From positions 1 to 11,879 of the forward strand of contig CALSCO010002454.1 of the NCBI GenBank assembly GCA_943704415.1: a DNA stretch of 11,879 nt, in the 5' to 3' direction. Shown piece after piece: positions 1 to 8,394 of this stretch. The number at the start of each line of letters is the position of its first letter. Position 1 is the stretch's first letter. A model generated the notes under the pieces. It was not told where the DNA came from. It saw nothing but the letters and a program-made list of their open reading frames with translations, and did not search any database. The DNA comes from Parvularia atlantis. Taxonomy: Eukaryota; Opisthokonta; Rotosphaerida. Position numbers and translations under genes: made by a program.

Positions 1-22
1 CCCCCCCGTCGCGCGCGCGCAC

Positions 23-578
23 CTTGGCCGCGCCCAGCTCGTCGCGCGTGGTCACGTTGACGACGTCGCTGATGCACTCGTTGCCGAGCGAGTCCTTGAC
101 GGCCGAGGCGGTGGAGGCGTAGACCATGCGCTCCTTGACGCGGACGAGCGTCGTGGGGACCCACTGCACCAGGCGCCACTTGCTCGCGGCCACGCGCAGC
201 AGGAAGTAGCACGCCGCGGACCCGTCCGCCAGCGGCGCGAGCACCGACATGTCTGCGGCCGTGCGCGCTGGTTCAGCGTGATCCCGTCTCGGCGTCAACG
301 CAAACGTGCCCTTGGTCGGCGCGCCCTCGATCACGCCCGTCTCCTTCAGCTGGTCTGCGCCGCCGCACGTCAAGCCACGCCGGAGAGCGGCGCGCTCACC
401 GTCGACGATCTGCACGCGCAGCGCCTGGACCCCGCAGTCGGCGCCGCGCATCGCCGCGAAGCGGGTCTGCAGCTCGGCCGTTGCTGCGCGCCGCACGTTT
501 GTGCTCAGCACGCTCGGCACGACGACACCCGCGGCACGCGGCGCGCGGCGCACGCTTCACGCCGCTCTTGACCGACAT
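23..578 (-). CDS. TWF: Twinfilin-like actin-binding protein, N-terminal ADF-H domain (partial)
   Basis: Twinfilins bind actin monomers and filament barbed ends through two ADF/cofilin-homology domains. Three exons are visible: 554-578, 400-483 and 23-354. They are separated by introns of 70 bases (484-553, donor GTGCGCC) and 45 bases (355-399, donor GTGAGCG). A third intron starts at position 22 and leaves the window. Together they give 147 codons, about one ADF-H domain. The protein starts MSVKSGVKPTAELQ, like the MxxxTGI starts of twinfilins. It then has a conserved core: SAACYFLLRV, QWVP, and KERMVYASTASAVKDSLG, which matches the twinfilin pattern V(R/K)xKMLYASTRxxLKxxxG. The second domain and C-terminal tail lie off the window. 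A stretch around 263-310, read as LTPRRDHAEPARTA, looks like an insertion relative to other twinfilins. It could be an unresolved intron, but no donor of the right phase is present. Family identity is fairly sure; another ADF-H protein is possible. Confidence 0.8.
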
Positions 579-692
579 CCGAAGCAGGGAGTTAAGCCGC
601 CGCCGACGCGGGTGAAACACCAGGGTGAAACTGCTTGACCACGTGGAGCCAACCAGCGCGTGCGCCGCATTCGCGATCAGGCGGCAGGCAGC
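579..692. promoter_or_regulatory. Shared 114-bp divergent promoter region
   Basis: This is the whole space between the divergent start codons of the twinfilin-like gene (-) and the complex I-like gene (+), so both 5' UTRs and promoters must fit here. Visible motifs are two copies of GGGTGAAAC at 610-618 and 623-631 (13-base period) and a palindromic CACGTG at 640-645. No TATA-like element is seen. That these motifs regulate anything is inference. Confidence 0.5.
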
Positions 693-1111
693 ATGGTGGG
701 CGCATCCGCCGCGCCGCCCGCCTCTCGTTGGGGCCTCTCGTTGACGCGCGCGGCGCGCACAGGGCGGCGGCCCGCGCTTCGCGTACCCCGCGTGGGTGTG
801 GTCGCCCGCGGGTGGATGGTGGTGCGAGCCCGCGCACTGGCGTCGCAACACGGCGCTGGCCTTTGCCGGCGCGGCCGTGCTCGCCTACATCGTCGGCGTG
901 CACTCGGCGCGGCTTGAGGTGCGCCGCGCGCCTCGTGTTCCCCGTCGGTGCGCACTCACGACGGCCGCGGCTGCAGACGCGCTATGTCGCGCCGATCCGC
1001 CCGCTGCCGTCGCAGTCGTTCCGGGTGCGTCGTGCGCGCCCATCCGCTTCCCGATCGCTCACGGCGCGCGCACAGGGCGGCAGCGGCGCGCAGCAGCCCC
1101 ACGGGCACTGA
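693..1111 (+). CDS. Probable plant-type mitochondrial complex I accessory subunit (80 aa)
   Basis: Four exons are inferred: 693-695 (the ATG alone), 763-918, 977-1024 and 1076-1111 (TGA). Introns are 67, 58 and 51 bases with donors GTGGGCG, GTGCGCC and GTGCGTC and acceptors ending ACAG, GCAG and ACAG. The product is 80 residues. It begins MGGGPRFAYPAWVWSPAGGW, continues HWRRNTALA, and has one membrane segment of about 20 residues (FAGAAVLAYIVGV). After SARLE comes RYVAPIRPLPSQSFR and a polar tail ending in HGH. A short aromatic and Gly-rich head, WRRNT before a single helix, and a PIRPxPSQ motif resemble small single-helix subunits of the plant complex I membrane arm, recalled from Arabidopsis At2g42310/At3g57785. 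The family call is from memory and moderate. The gene model rests on splice sites of exactly compatible phase. An upstream non-coding or coding exon cannot be excluded. Confidence 0.5.
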
Positions 1112-1171
1112 TCGGGGCCGCTTCCCCCCCTCCTCTTCCTGAGTGAGATTCTGTTGTGGGCCGGAGGATGC

Positions 1172-1452
1172 ATGGCGCAGCCCGTCACGCCCGAGCAGTT
1201 CGCGGCCGAGCTCGCGCACGTCCTCGGCGCGTTCCCGGACCACCGGGCGTGGCGCGTGCTCGTCCGCGTCGACGTGAGCCGCGCGTCGCTGGCCCTCGGC
1301 CTCGCCGCCCTCGCCACGACCTACTTCGCGCCGGGGCGCGTCGGCGCGGCCGTGCTCAGCCACATGCGCCGCGGCGCCCAGCACCGCTGCATCGCCGAGG
1401 CGGACGAGGTCGCGCGCGTGCTCGCGGGCCACGGTGCGCGCCGCCGTCGTGA

Positions 1453-1508
<56 letters not shown>

Positions 1509-2829
1509 ACGTCGGCGACGGCGCAGGGCTGCGCGTGAGCGTGCTCCCGTTCCACGTCAAGGACAACGTGACGATGCAGCGCCTCGGCGAGATGCGGCGC
1601 TACCGGCGCTGGCGCTCGGGCGCGGTGCTGCGCGACGCCAGCGAGTTTGACGCGCGGCTGCTGCTGCACGACCTCCCCGAGCGCCTCCGCGCCCTCGGCG
1701 GGCTGCGCGCGCTCGTCCACGGCGGCGCCGACACGGTCAAGCCCGCGCTGCTCCGCGGCACGGTCATCCGCCTCGGCCTCGACGCCTTCCCCGACGCGCG
1801 CCTCGCCGCCACGGCCGCGCAGCACGGCCTGCGCGTCTCCTTCGCCGACGCCGACGCCGCCAACGTCGTCCCGCTCAAGCTCAAGGCCGCCGCCGTCCTC
1901 GACCGCAATAGCACCGTCGTCGACCAGCTGCTGCGCCTCATGGCTCACCTGCGCGACATGCATGGCGTGGCCCTGCGGGCGCGCGCGCAGGCGCTGCTCG
2001 ACCGCTGCGTCACCGTCGACCGCTGGCACCAGTTCGCCACCATCCTCCTGCCCGACGACGCGCTCGACGTCGAGGCCGAGACCGTGCTCAAGGTCCTCGT
2101 CGCCTGGACGCTCAACAGCCCGTCGGTCGTGGTGAACTGGACGCCGGAGCAGCGCAACTACTGCCTCTCGAGTGCGCCGTCGCAGCTCGTTGCGTGCGCC
2201 TCGTGGGCTCACGCGGGAACGTCGCAGTGCTGCGAAAGCCGCCGAGCAACCAGTCTGTGCGGTTCACGCTCGACGCCGGCCCCAATGTCGTCAGCGTGCA
2301 GCAGCTCAGGCCGCACCGACCGGTCGCGCGGGCCCACTGGGCCATGCGGCGGGTCGCGACGATTGACGCGCAGCCGCTCGCGCCCGACAAGCCGGTGATG
2401 TTTGGCAGTGTCGAGATCTTGGTCAAGGGCGCCGTTGGCCCGGACGAGCGCCTGCTGGTCACGCGCGCCAGCGACTTCCCGCTGCACCTCTTCCCGCGCC
2501 CGCTGCGGCTGCTGCTCATGCAGACGATCCCAAGGAACCTGCGCCAACTCGTCCCGGTCGTCTACCGGCGCGTGGGCCACCGAAGCGAGTTTGTGGCCAT
2601 GCCGACGCTCGACTGGCGGGCCGGCAGCACAACGGGCACGCCGACGAGCAGCACAGCGATCGCGCCCTCGTACCAGAGCCTCGTGCGCCAGCAGAACGAG
2701 CTGCTCGTGGCCAGCCTGTCGCCGGTGACGCCGCGCGTGCGCGTCGTGGCCACGCCGAAACAGCCCACGCTGCGCGAGATCTGCGCGCGTCGCTGGACCC
2801 TCCCTGTACCTCCTCCTGAGCCATTGTAA
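1172..2829 (+). CDS. Unrecognised 502-residue protein
   Basis: I do not recognise this protein. Three exons, 1172-1433, 1527-2171 and 2228-2829, join in frame to 503 codons including TAA. The first ATG in frame is at 1172, with MAQPVTPEQFAAEL following. Intron 1 (93 bases, donor GTGCGCG) contains a (CTG)17 tract and a CTCACG branch-like motif. Intron 2 (56 bases, donor GTGCGCC at 2172) gives the junction EQRNYCLS-MLRKPPSNQ. The protein is rich in Ala, Leu, Arg and Val. There is one hydrophobic stretch near residues 33-46 (SLALGLAALATTYF) but no clear signal peptide or repeat. The central part looks alpha-helical. The last 190 residues look more beta-like (VRFTLDAGPNVVSV, VMFGSVEILV). Strong G/C at third codon positions in the spliced frame supports real coding. 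It lies 60 bp after the complex I-like gene and converges on NAA50 with a 42-bp gap. Function unknown. Confidence 0.75.
1455..1505 (+). repeat. (CTG)17 triplet repeat inside intron 1
   Basis: Seventeen uninterrupted CTG units followed by CT. They sit between donor GTGCGCGCC at 1434 and acceptor GGCGCAG ending at 1526, with the branch-like CTCAC directly after the repeat. If the intron is not removed, the frame stays open and the repeat would encode 17 alanines. The precursor RNA would carry CUG repeats. Confidence 0.95.
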
Positions 2830-2871
2830 AACGCGCAACAACGCGCTCATGCGCCCGCCACCTCACAGACA

Positions 2872-3476
2872 TCATCTGTGGAACTCGCGAGAGAGCACGT
2901 GCGCGGCCGCGGGCTCAATGTTCTTGTAGTAGCGCTCGATCGTGGCCGTGACGGCGAAGCCCTTGCTCTCGTAGAACTTGCGCCCCTCGTCGTTGTTGGT
3001 CTGCATGTGCACGTACAGCAGCTTGACGTGCGCGTCGCGCTCGCACAGGTCGATGATGTGCTGGAGCAGCTCGCTGCCCACGCCCAGCCGGCGGTACGGC
3101 GCGAGCACGCCCAGCGTCATGATGTACACCTTGACGTCCTTGCCCTCGAGCGGCTCGCGCTTGGCGCAGACGGCCCCGACGGCGCAGTCGTTGAAGTACG
3201 CTGCATCGCGCACCGGTCAGGCCGTCCGTCCGCCCGTCCGTCCGCACGACGTCGCGCACCCAGCTGCGAGTACTCGGGCGCCTCCAGCACGCCCTTGTAG
3301 AACTTGTCGTTGTAGTGCACGGGGAAGACGACCGTGTGCAGCCGCTTGAGCTGCCCGAGGTTGTTGGGCGTGACCTCGCCGAGCGCCACCGCGCCGCGTG
3401 CCTTGGCCCCGTCGCCCTCTGCGCGCACCGCGCCGCCGTCAGCGCACGCGGCGCGAGAGAGAGGCGCACCCTTCAT
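2872..3476 (-). CDS. NAA50: N-alpha-acetyltransferase 50 (NatE catalytic subunit)
   Basis: NAA50 transfers acetyl from acetyl-CoA to the N-terminus of Met-starting proteins, usually docked on the ribosomal NatA complex. Three exons (3470-3476, 3260-3418, 2872-3200) give 164 residues; human NAA50 has 169. The 51-base first intron (3419-3469, donor GTGCGCC, CTGAC branch, acceptor GCGCAG) is multiple-of-three and stop-free. Reading through it would add residues not seen in the family, so splicing to MKEGDGAK is preferred. The second intron is 3201-3259. Conserved GNAT features are all present: VTPNNLGQLKRLH, substrate loop FPVHYNDKFYK, AYFNDCAVGAVC, KVYIMTLGVLAPYRRLGVG (catalytic Tyr and the acetyl-CoA loop RRLGVG), LLYVHMQTNN (catalytic His) and ERYYKNIEPAAAHVL near the C-terminus. 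It is divergent from the ABC transporter gene (94 bp apart) and convergent with the unknown gene (42 bp apart). It looks intact. Confidence 0.97.
3222..3245. repeat. Imperfect CCGT/CCGC tetranucleotide repeat in NAA50 intron 2
   Basis: Six consecutive tetranucleotides read CCGT, CCGT, CCGC, CCGT, CCGT, CCGC on the + strand (GGAC/GGCG type in the sense RNA). They lie wholly within the 59-base second intron of NAA50. Confidence 0.85.
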
Positions 3477-3570
3477 CGCAGAAACCTACGGCGCGCCGTG
3501 AGGAAATGTTTCGCAGTCGCACACATTTCACGAGCTCACGCGCTGCCGTTCACACGGGCGGTGAAGGACG
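3477..3570. promoter_or_regulatory. Shared 94-bp divergent promoter region
   Basis: This is the entire gap between the divergent starts of NAA50 (-) and the ABCB8-like gene (+). It is less GC-rich than the flanking exons. It contains a 7-bp inverted repeat, GAAATGT at 3503-3509 and ACATTTC at 3523-3529. No TATA-like element is seen. Function is inferred only from position. Confidence 0.45.
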
Positions 3571-6306
3571 ATGCTCAGGTGGATGAGGCGGCTTTGTGTG
3601 GCGCGGGACGCTCACGCGGGCGATGCGCGCGCGGCGGGTGGGCAGCTGCGCAGCACGCTCGGCCGTGCTCGTCGCGAAGGGCGCCGTCGTCGTGACGCCG
3701 ATCGCCGCCGCGTGGCGTCGACAGCGCGTGCTGCGTGCCGATGCGGCCGCGCCGCCACGTGCGATCAGCGCGAGCCTTGTGCCGGCCGCGCGCGCTCTCG
3801 CCGTGCCGCCAGCGCCGTCGTCGGCGCAGCTGATGGCGCTGCTGCTGCGCGAGCTGCAGCCCGACTGGCCGCTGCTGCTGCTCACAGCCGGCACGGCGGT
3901 CGCGACCGCGGCCGTGTCGCTCGCCATCCCGGCCGCGACGGGCGAGCTCGTCAACGTGCTGGTGGAGCTATCGCGGCGAGCGGTCGTGCGTGGTGCTGTG
4001 CGACTGCGGCGCGTCGTTGGCTGATCGCGGCACGCGCAGGACAAGGCCGAGACCGCAGCCGGCGGCTTGCTCGTGCAGGCGCTGCGCATGGTCAGCAACG
4101 CCGAGATCAACGCGGCTGCGCTCAAGCTCGCGGGCCTCTTTGCGGCAAACGGTGTGCTGCTGTCGTGGCACACAGCGCGCAGCCGAGGTGCTAACGGCCG
4201 CCGTGCGCCCGCAGGCGCGCTCACGTTCGCCTACGTCGCCATGGTCTCGCAGGTCGGCGAGAACCTGGCCGAGCGCCTGCGGTGCGTGCGCTGCCCGGGA
4301 TCGAGGCGTGTCCATGACGCGCTGTGGTGCGCCAGCACGCGCCTCTTCCGCTCGTTTGTGCAGCAGGACGTGTGCTTCTTTGACGAGCGCAAGAGCGGCG
4401 ACCTGCTCAACCGGCTCACGGCCGACGTGCAAAACTTCAAGTCGTCGGTCAAGTCGACCATCTCGCAGGTGTCGCGTGCGCCGCACACCTGCAGCCGCTG
4501 CACTGCTCACCGCGCGCGTGAGTAGGGCCTCAAGGCGCTCACGCAGACCGTCGGCGGCATCGCCTCGCTGTACATGCTCTCGCCGCCGCTGACCATCTTC
4601 ATGTGCTCGACGTTGCCGCTGCTCTATGGCGTCGGCTCGCTTTACGGGCGCTACCTGCGGCACCTGTCCGAGTCGGCGCGGCACGCCGGTGCGTTTGCCT
4701 GCTGCGCCGTGCCGCTGCTGGCTTGACGCCCGCGCGTGGCAGACGCTTCTAGCACCGCGATCGCCAACGAGTGCCTCAGCAACGTCCGCACCGTGCGCGC
4801 GTTTGCGATGGAGGACGTGGAGAGCGAGCGCTATGGCGACGCGGTCGGCGAGGCGAGCGCGCAGTATAAGTTTCTCGGGCTGCACATCGGGCTCTTCCAG
4901 GGTGCGCGCGAGATGCGGCACTGCCCGCCACGCGGTGCTGACGCGCCGACGAGCAGGGCTCAACACGCTCGCGCTCTCGGGCATGTTTGTGTCGGTGCTG
5001 TACTTTGGCGGGTACCTCGTCAGCAACGGATTCCTGAACGCGCCCAAGCTCATGAGCTACCTCATGTCGACGCAGAACACGCAGCGCGCGCTCGGTGCGT
5101 TGCAGTGCCGTGCCGTCTTTTTCCCCAGTCCTGACCGCGCCACAGCAACGCTCGTCGTGCTTTACGGCAGCGTGACCAAGGCGCTCGGCGCGGGCGTGCG
5201 CGTGTACGAGTACATGGACCTGCAGCCGCGCGTGCCCAAGCGTGGTGGCCTTGCGCCGCTCGAGATCTGCGGTGAGCAGTAGCGCGTCGGCGTCGTGCGT
5301 GCTCACAGCCACGCGCAGGCGACATCGAGTTCCGTGGCGTGCGCTTCTCGTACCCGTGCCGGCCCGAGCGTGTCGTGCTCGAGTCGTTCAGCCTCGTAAT
5401 CCCGCGCGGCAAGATCGTCGCGCTCGTGGTACGCACGTAACACCCACACCACCACCACCACCACCACCACCACCACGGCCGCGCTCACCCAGCGGTGCGC
5501 AGGGCCAGTCGGGCGGCGGCAAGTCGACCATCGCGGCACTGCTCGAGCGCTTCTACGAGCCCGACGGCGGCGAGATTCTGCTCGACGGGCGGCCGCTGCG
5601 CGAGCTCGACCCGTCGTGCGTGGCGTGCCGCGCGGCGTGTGCGCTGCTGATGCGCGCGGGAGCAGCTGGCTTCGCACGAGCATCGGCTACATCAACCAGG
5701 AGCCCGTGCTCTTTGGCGGGAGCGTGCTGCAAAACATCCGCTACGGACGCCCGGGCGCGAGCGATGCCGAGGTCATCGAGGCGGCGCGGCTGGCCAACGC
5801 CGACGACTTTATCCGCGCCTTCCCCGCGGGCTACGAGACGCTCGTGGGCGAACGCGGCGTGACACTGTCGGGCGGGCAACGGCAACGTATTGCGATCGCC
5901 CGCGCGCTGCTCAAGAACCCGCGCATTCTCCTACTGGACGAGGCCACGAGCGCGCTGGACGGTGCGGCGCACGCACGCAGCACGTGCTGTTGCTTGACGT
6001 TGCACGGTCCAGCCGACTCGGAGAAGCTGGTCCAGGAGGCACTCGACCGGCTGATGAAGGTGTGCACGCCTCTTATCTTGCCCATGCGCGCTGCAGTGCT
6101 CAGCGCGCATGCGCCCACAGGGCCGCACGGTGCTGGTGATCGCGCACCGCCTCAGCACGATCCGCACCGCCGACGTCATCTGCGTGCTCGGGCCGGGTGG
6201 CGGTGGGCGCATCGTCGAGCAGGGCACGCACGATCAACTCGTGGCGCGCGGCGGCGTGTACGCCGGACTGTACGCGTCGGCGCGCGCACCCGCCGCGACA
6301 CCGTGA
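3571..6306 (+). CDS. ABCB8: ABCB8-like mitochondrial half ABC transporter
   Basis: An ATP-driven half transporter of the inner mitochondrial membrane ABCB8/ABCB10 group, acting as a dimer. Exons: start exon, about 3654-3985, then 4040-4151, 4215-4281, 4336-4468, 4526-4688, 4743-4901, 4957-5094, 5146-5271, 5319-5428, 5503-5615, 5666-5961, 6013-6059, 6121-6306. All internal junctions keep frame; about 665-670 residues (human ABCB8 about 735). An Arg/Ala-rich presequence precedes six predicted helices. ABCB8-like blocks include [47 protein letters not shown] and [13 protein letters not shown]. The nucleotide-binding domain has Walker [10 protein letters not shown] (about residue 456), Q-loop NQEPVLF, signature LSGGQRQR (about 560), Walker [13 protein letters not shown] and switch His in VIAHRLS. 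The 5' end is unresolved: ATG 3571 with an intron from 3579 to 3645 or 3596 to 3653, or an unspliced start at ATG 3623. Substrate unknown. Confidence 0.95.
5448..5476 (+). repeat. (ACC)9 microsatellite inside an ABCB8-like intron
   Basis: Nine ACC units plus AC lie within intron 5429-5502 (donor GTACGCA, branch-like CTCAC at 5484, acceptor GCGCAG). This intron directly precedes the exon that starts with Walker A. At 74 bases it is the longest intron of this gene. Confidence 0.9.
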
Positions 6307-6840
6307 TCGCCAGCGACAAGCGACTGAGCACGGGGCACTGTACAGCAAAAGGGATGATGATTCACTCACGACTGCACGGCGACCGAACCGCGCTAGCGGC
6401 TTGCCGGCTCCGAGTCGACTGCACGCGGCGCGCATTGATCAGCGAGCATGATGTAAACAGGCTGACCGTGCGCGGCGCACTGGCACGCGAGCTGGCGGAG
6501 TTGTCAGGCGCGCCGTTGTCTCGACACCTGAGGGCGTTCAAGTTGGCGGAATGAACGAAGCTGACGCCGCCCGCGTGCTAAGGCTGCCGTAGGATCCTGA
6601 TCGGCGAAACTGAATGCAGAGCACCAACTGAAGGGTTAAAGAACGTGCCAGCGATCCTGTCGGCCATCCTCGCTCCGAGTCGGCGAGGCGGTCGAACAGC
6701 TTGTCGTCAGTCCGCCAGAACTCAGGCTTGGGTTGTTTCTTGAGCCTGAGAAGCGCTTCTTGAGCCTGCTCCCGACGGTTCTGAGCTCTGAGTTAGCCGT
6801 TCAGTCACGTGGTCGAAAAGTGACACGCGCGCGTCGTGTC
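6307..6840. other. Longest intergenic stretch: 3' flank of ABC gene and 5' flank of RUS gene
   Basis: These 534 bases hold no gene I can support. Base composition is visibly less GC-rich than the exons. One frame of the ABC exon stays open past its stop as far as 6554, but the translation resembles nothing. Near the RUS start are an 8-bp inverted repeat, CTCAGGCT 6721-6728 and AGCCTGAG 6743-6750 (14-base loop), and a direct repeat of TTCTTGAGCCTG at 6737-6748 and 6757-6768. These probably form part of the RUS promoter or 5' UTR. Confidence 0.6.
6806..6811. promoter_or_regulatory. CACGTG (G-box-like) motif upstream of RUS gene
   Basis: A palindromic CACGTG lies 30 bases before the RUS start codon; the same six bases occur at 640-645 in the first divergent promoter. 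In plants and other eukaryotes CACGTG is bound by bHLH and bZIP factors. Activity here is inference, and the motif is short enough to arise by chance. Confidence 0.3.
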
Positions 6841-8328
6841 ATGCTTCGCGAGGTCGCGCCGGCGACGGCGGCGCTGCCGCTGCGCCATCTGCTCGCGGTG
6901 CGTCGTGCGCGTCGCCCCGCCGTGCTGATCGGGCGCGCCAGGACCTGTTCCTGCCCGCGGGCTACCCGGAGAGCGTGTCGGGCGACTACCTCGCGTACCA
7001 GACGTGGGACACGGCGCAGGCGTTCTGCAGCGCCGTCGTGGGCCAGCTGGCGACGCGCGCGGTGCTGCAGGGCGTGGGCGTGGGCGACGACGCGGCATCG
7101 CCCCTCGCCGCGGCCCTCACGTGGACGCTGCGCGACGGCGCCGGGATGCTCGGTGCGCGCCGATCGGGGGACCTGGCGCAGTCTGATCAGCAGCACCGAC
7201 CTACAGGACGCATCACGTTCGCCTGGGCCGGCGCCGCGTCGCTCGACAACGACCCGCGCTTCTGGCGGCTTGTGGCCGACGTGCTCAACGACGGCGCGCT
7301 GCTGCTGGACCTGCTCTCGCCGGGACTGCCGCGCGGCCTGCTGCTTCCCGTGCTGTGCGTGAGCAGCCTGCTCAAGTGTGCGTGACGCCGAACACGGCTG
7401 CGCGGCGTGCCGTCTGCTGATCGCCGCTTCGCAGCCGTCGTGGGCGTCGCCGGCGGCGCGACGCGCGTCGCCCTGACGCAGCACCAGGCGCGGCGCAATA
7501 ACGCGGCCGATGTCGCGGCCAAGGACGGCTCGCAGGTGCGCGCACGGCGCGCTGCGCGCGGCGCGCTCGATGCTGCAGCGCTGACGGGCTGTGCGCCGCA
7601 GGAGACCGCCGTCAACCTGGTCGCGCTCGTGGTCGGGCTGCTGCTGCTGCCGCTGCTCGAATCGGCCGGCGCGTCGTGGGTCTGGGCGGTGTACGTCGCG
7701 GCGACGGCCGGGCACGTCGTCTGCAACTACCGCGCCGTCAAGGCCGTGGTCATGGAGACGTTCAACGAGCAGGTGCACGCGACGTGCGGGTGCGGTGCCG
7801 CCCGTGGAGCTCACGCGATGCCCGGCCAGCGCGTCGAGATCGTTGTCGCCGAGATGCTCCGCGCAGGTCGCGTGCTCAGGCCGGGCGAGGTCGCGCAGCG
7901 CGAGCGGCTGATCTACCGCCGTACGCCGCGCGAGGACTGCCTGCCGCGCTGACCGTGCGTGCGCAGGACGTGCTATCGTCGTCGGTGCGCGTGCGGCCGA
8001 CGTCGCCGAGCCCGAGCCGGCCGAGATGACCCGCCTCGCGAACCTGTACGGGGCGCCGTTCCTGCTTGGGCTCGCGCGGCACGGGCGCGGCGTCGCAGTG
8101 CTGCTGGCCAAGGGGCGCGACGACGCAGGGACGCTCGTGCAGGCCGTCTTTGCTGCCCACCTTGCGATCGAGCTGCACACGCGCTCGCCGCACCGCGCCG
8201 GCGCCATCATCGCGGCCGAGGCGCTTGACCTTGCCCGCCCGGAGCGCCTCACGCAGCGGCTGCGTAGCGCCGGGTGGAACGTCGCCAGCTGCAACTTTCA
8301 TTGCGGCGAGTGGCGCGTCGAGTGGTAG
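6841..8328 (+). CDS. RUS1/DUF647 family protein (root UVB sensitive-like)
   Basis: RUS/DUF647 proteins are conserved across eukaryotes. Plant members act in UV-B response, auxin transport and vitamin B6 homeostasis; the biochemical role is not settled. Seven exons (6841-6897, 6942-7152, 7207-7377, 7435-7535, 7602-7772, 7830-7920, 7967-8328) give 387 residues, within the family range. Introns are 44, 54, 57, 66, 57 and 46 bases. The start MLREVAPA follows no plausible upstream ATG. Family motifs, in order: DLFLPAGYPESVSGDYLAYQ (plant form FLPxGYPxSVxxDYLxYQ), TWTLRDGAGMLG, DPRFWRLVADVLNDGALLLD, SVVGVAGGATRVALTQHQA, RRNNAADVAAKDGSQET (the most conserved block) and CNYRAVKAVVMETFN. The C-terminus RSAGWNVASCNF...WRVEW also matches the plant RUS pattern GWxxxxxxxxxxxxRxxW. 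Hydrophobic helices lie around VGLLLLPLLESAGA and WVWAVYVAATAG. Introns 7153-7206 and 7773-7829 are stop-free multiples of three, so unspliced RNA would stay open. Confidence 0.95.
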
Positions 8329-8394
8329 AATTGACTGAGAGGCGCAAGTGTACATGTGCAGTGAATGTGACTAAAGCGACTTGGACGCGGAGCA

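Noticed and set aside
278-1146. Several overlapping Arg/Ala-rich open frames on the plus strand in the first kilobase
   Set aside because: They are shadows of the spliced twinfilin-like gene on the other strand, or read through introns of the complex I-like gene.
956-2212. 418-residue open frame on the minus strand with a polyserine run
   Set aside because: It lies antisense to two supported genes, its serine run is just the CTG repeat read in reverse, and it resembles no family. Long antisense frames are expected in such GC-rich codons.
3968-5053. 361-residue open frame on the minus strand opposite the ABC transporter
   Set aside because: It is a shadow of the ABC exons and introns and resembles no known protein.
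5242-5862. Open frame with a polyproline stretch at the ACC repeat
   Set aside because: The repeat is intronic; the true frame jumps from KIVALV at 5428 to GQSGGGKST at 5503.
6307-6554. Continuation of an open frame past the ABC transporter stop, ending in [10 protein letters not shown]
   Set aside because: It is out of frame with the transporter's last exon, has no start or splice support, and resembles nothing.
6801-8294. 497-residue open frame on the minus strand opposite the RUS gene
   Set aside because: The plus strand encodes clear RUS motifs through seven spliced exons. The antisense translation is Arg/Ala/His-rich with no motif.
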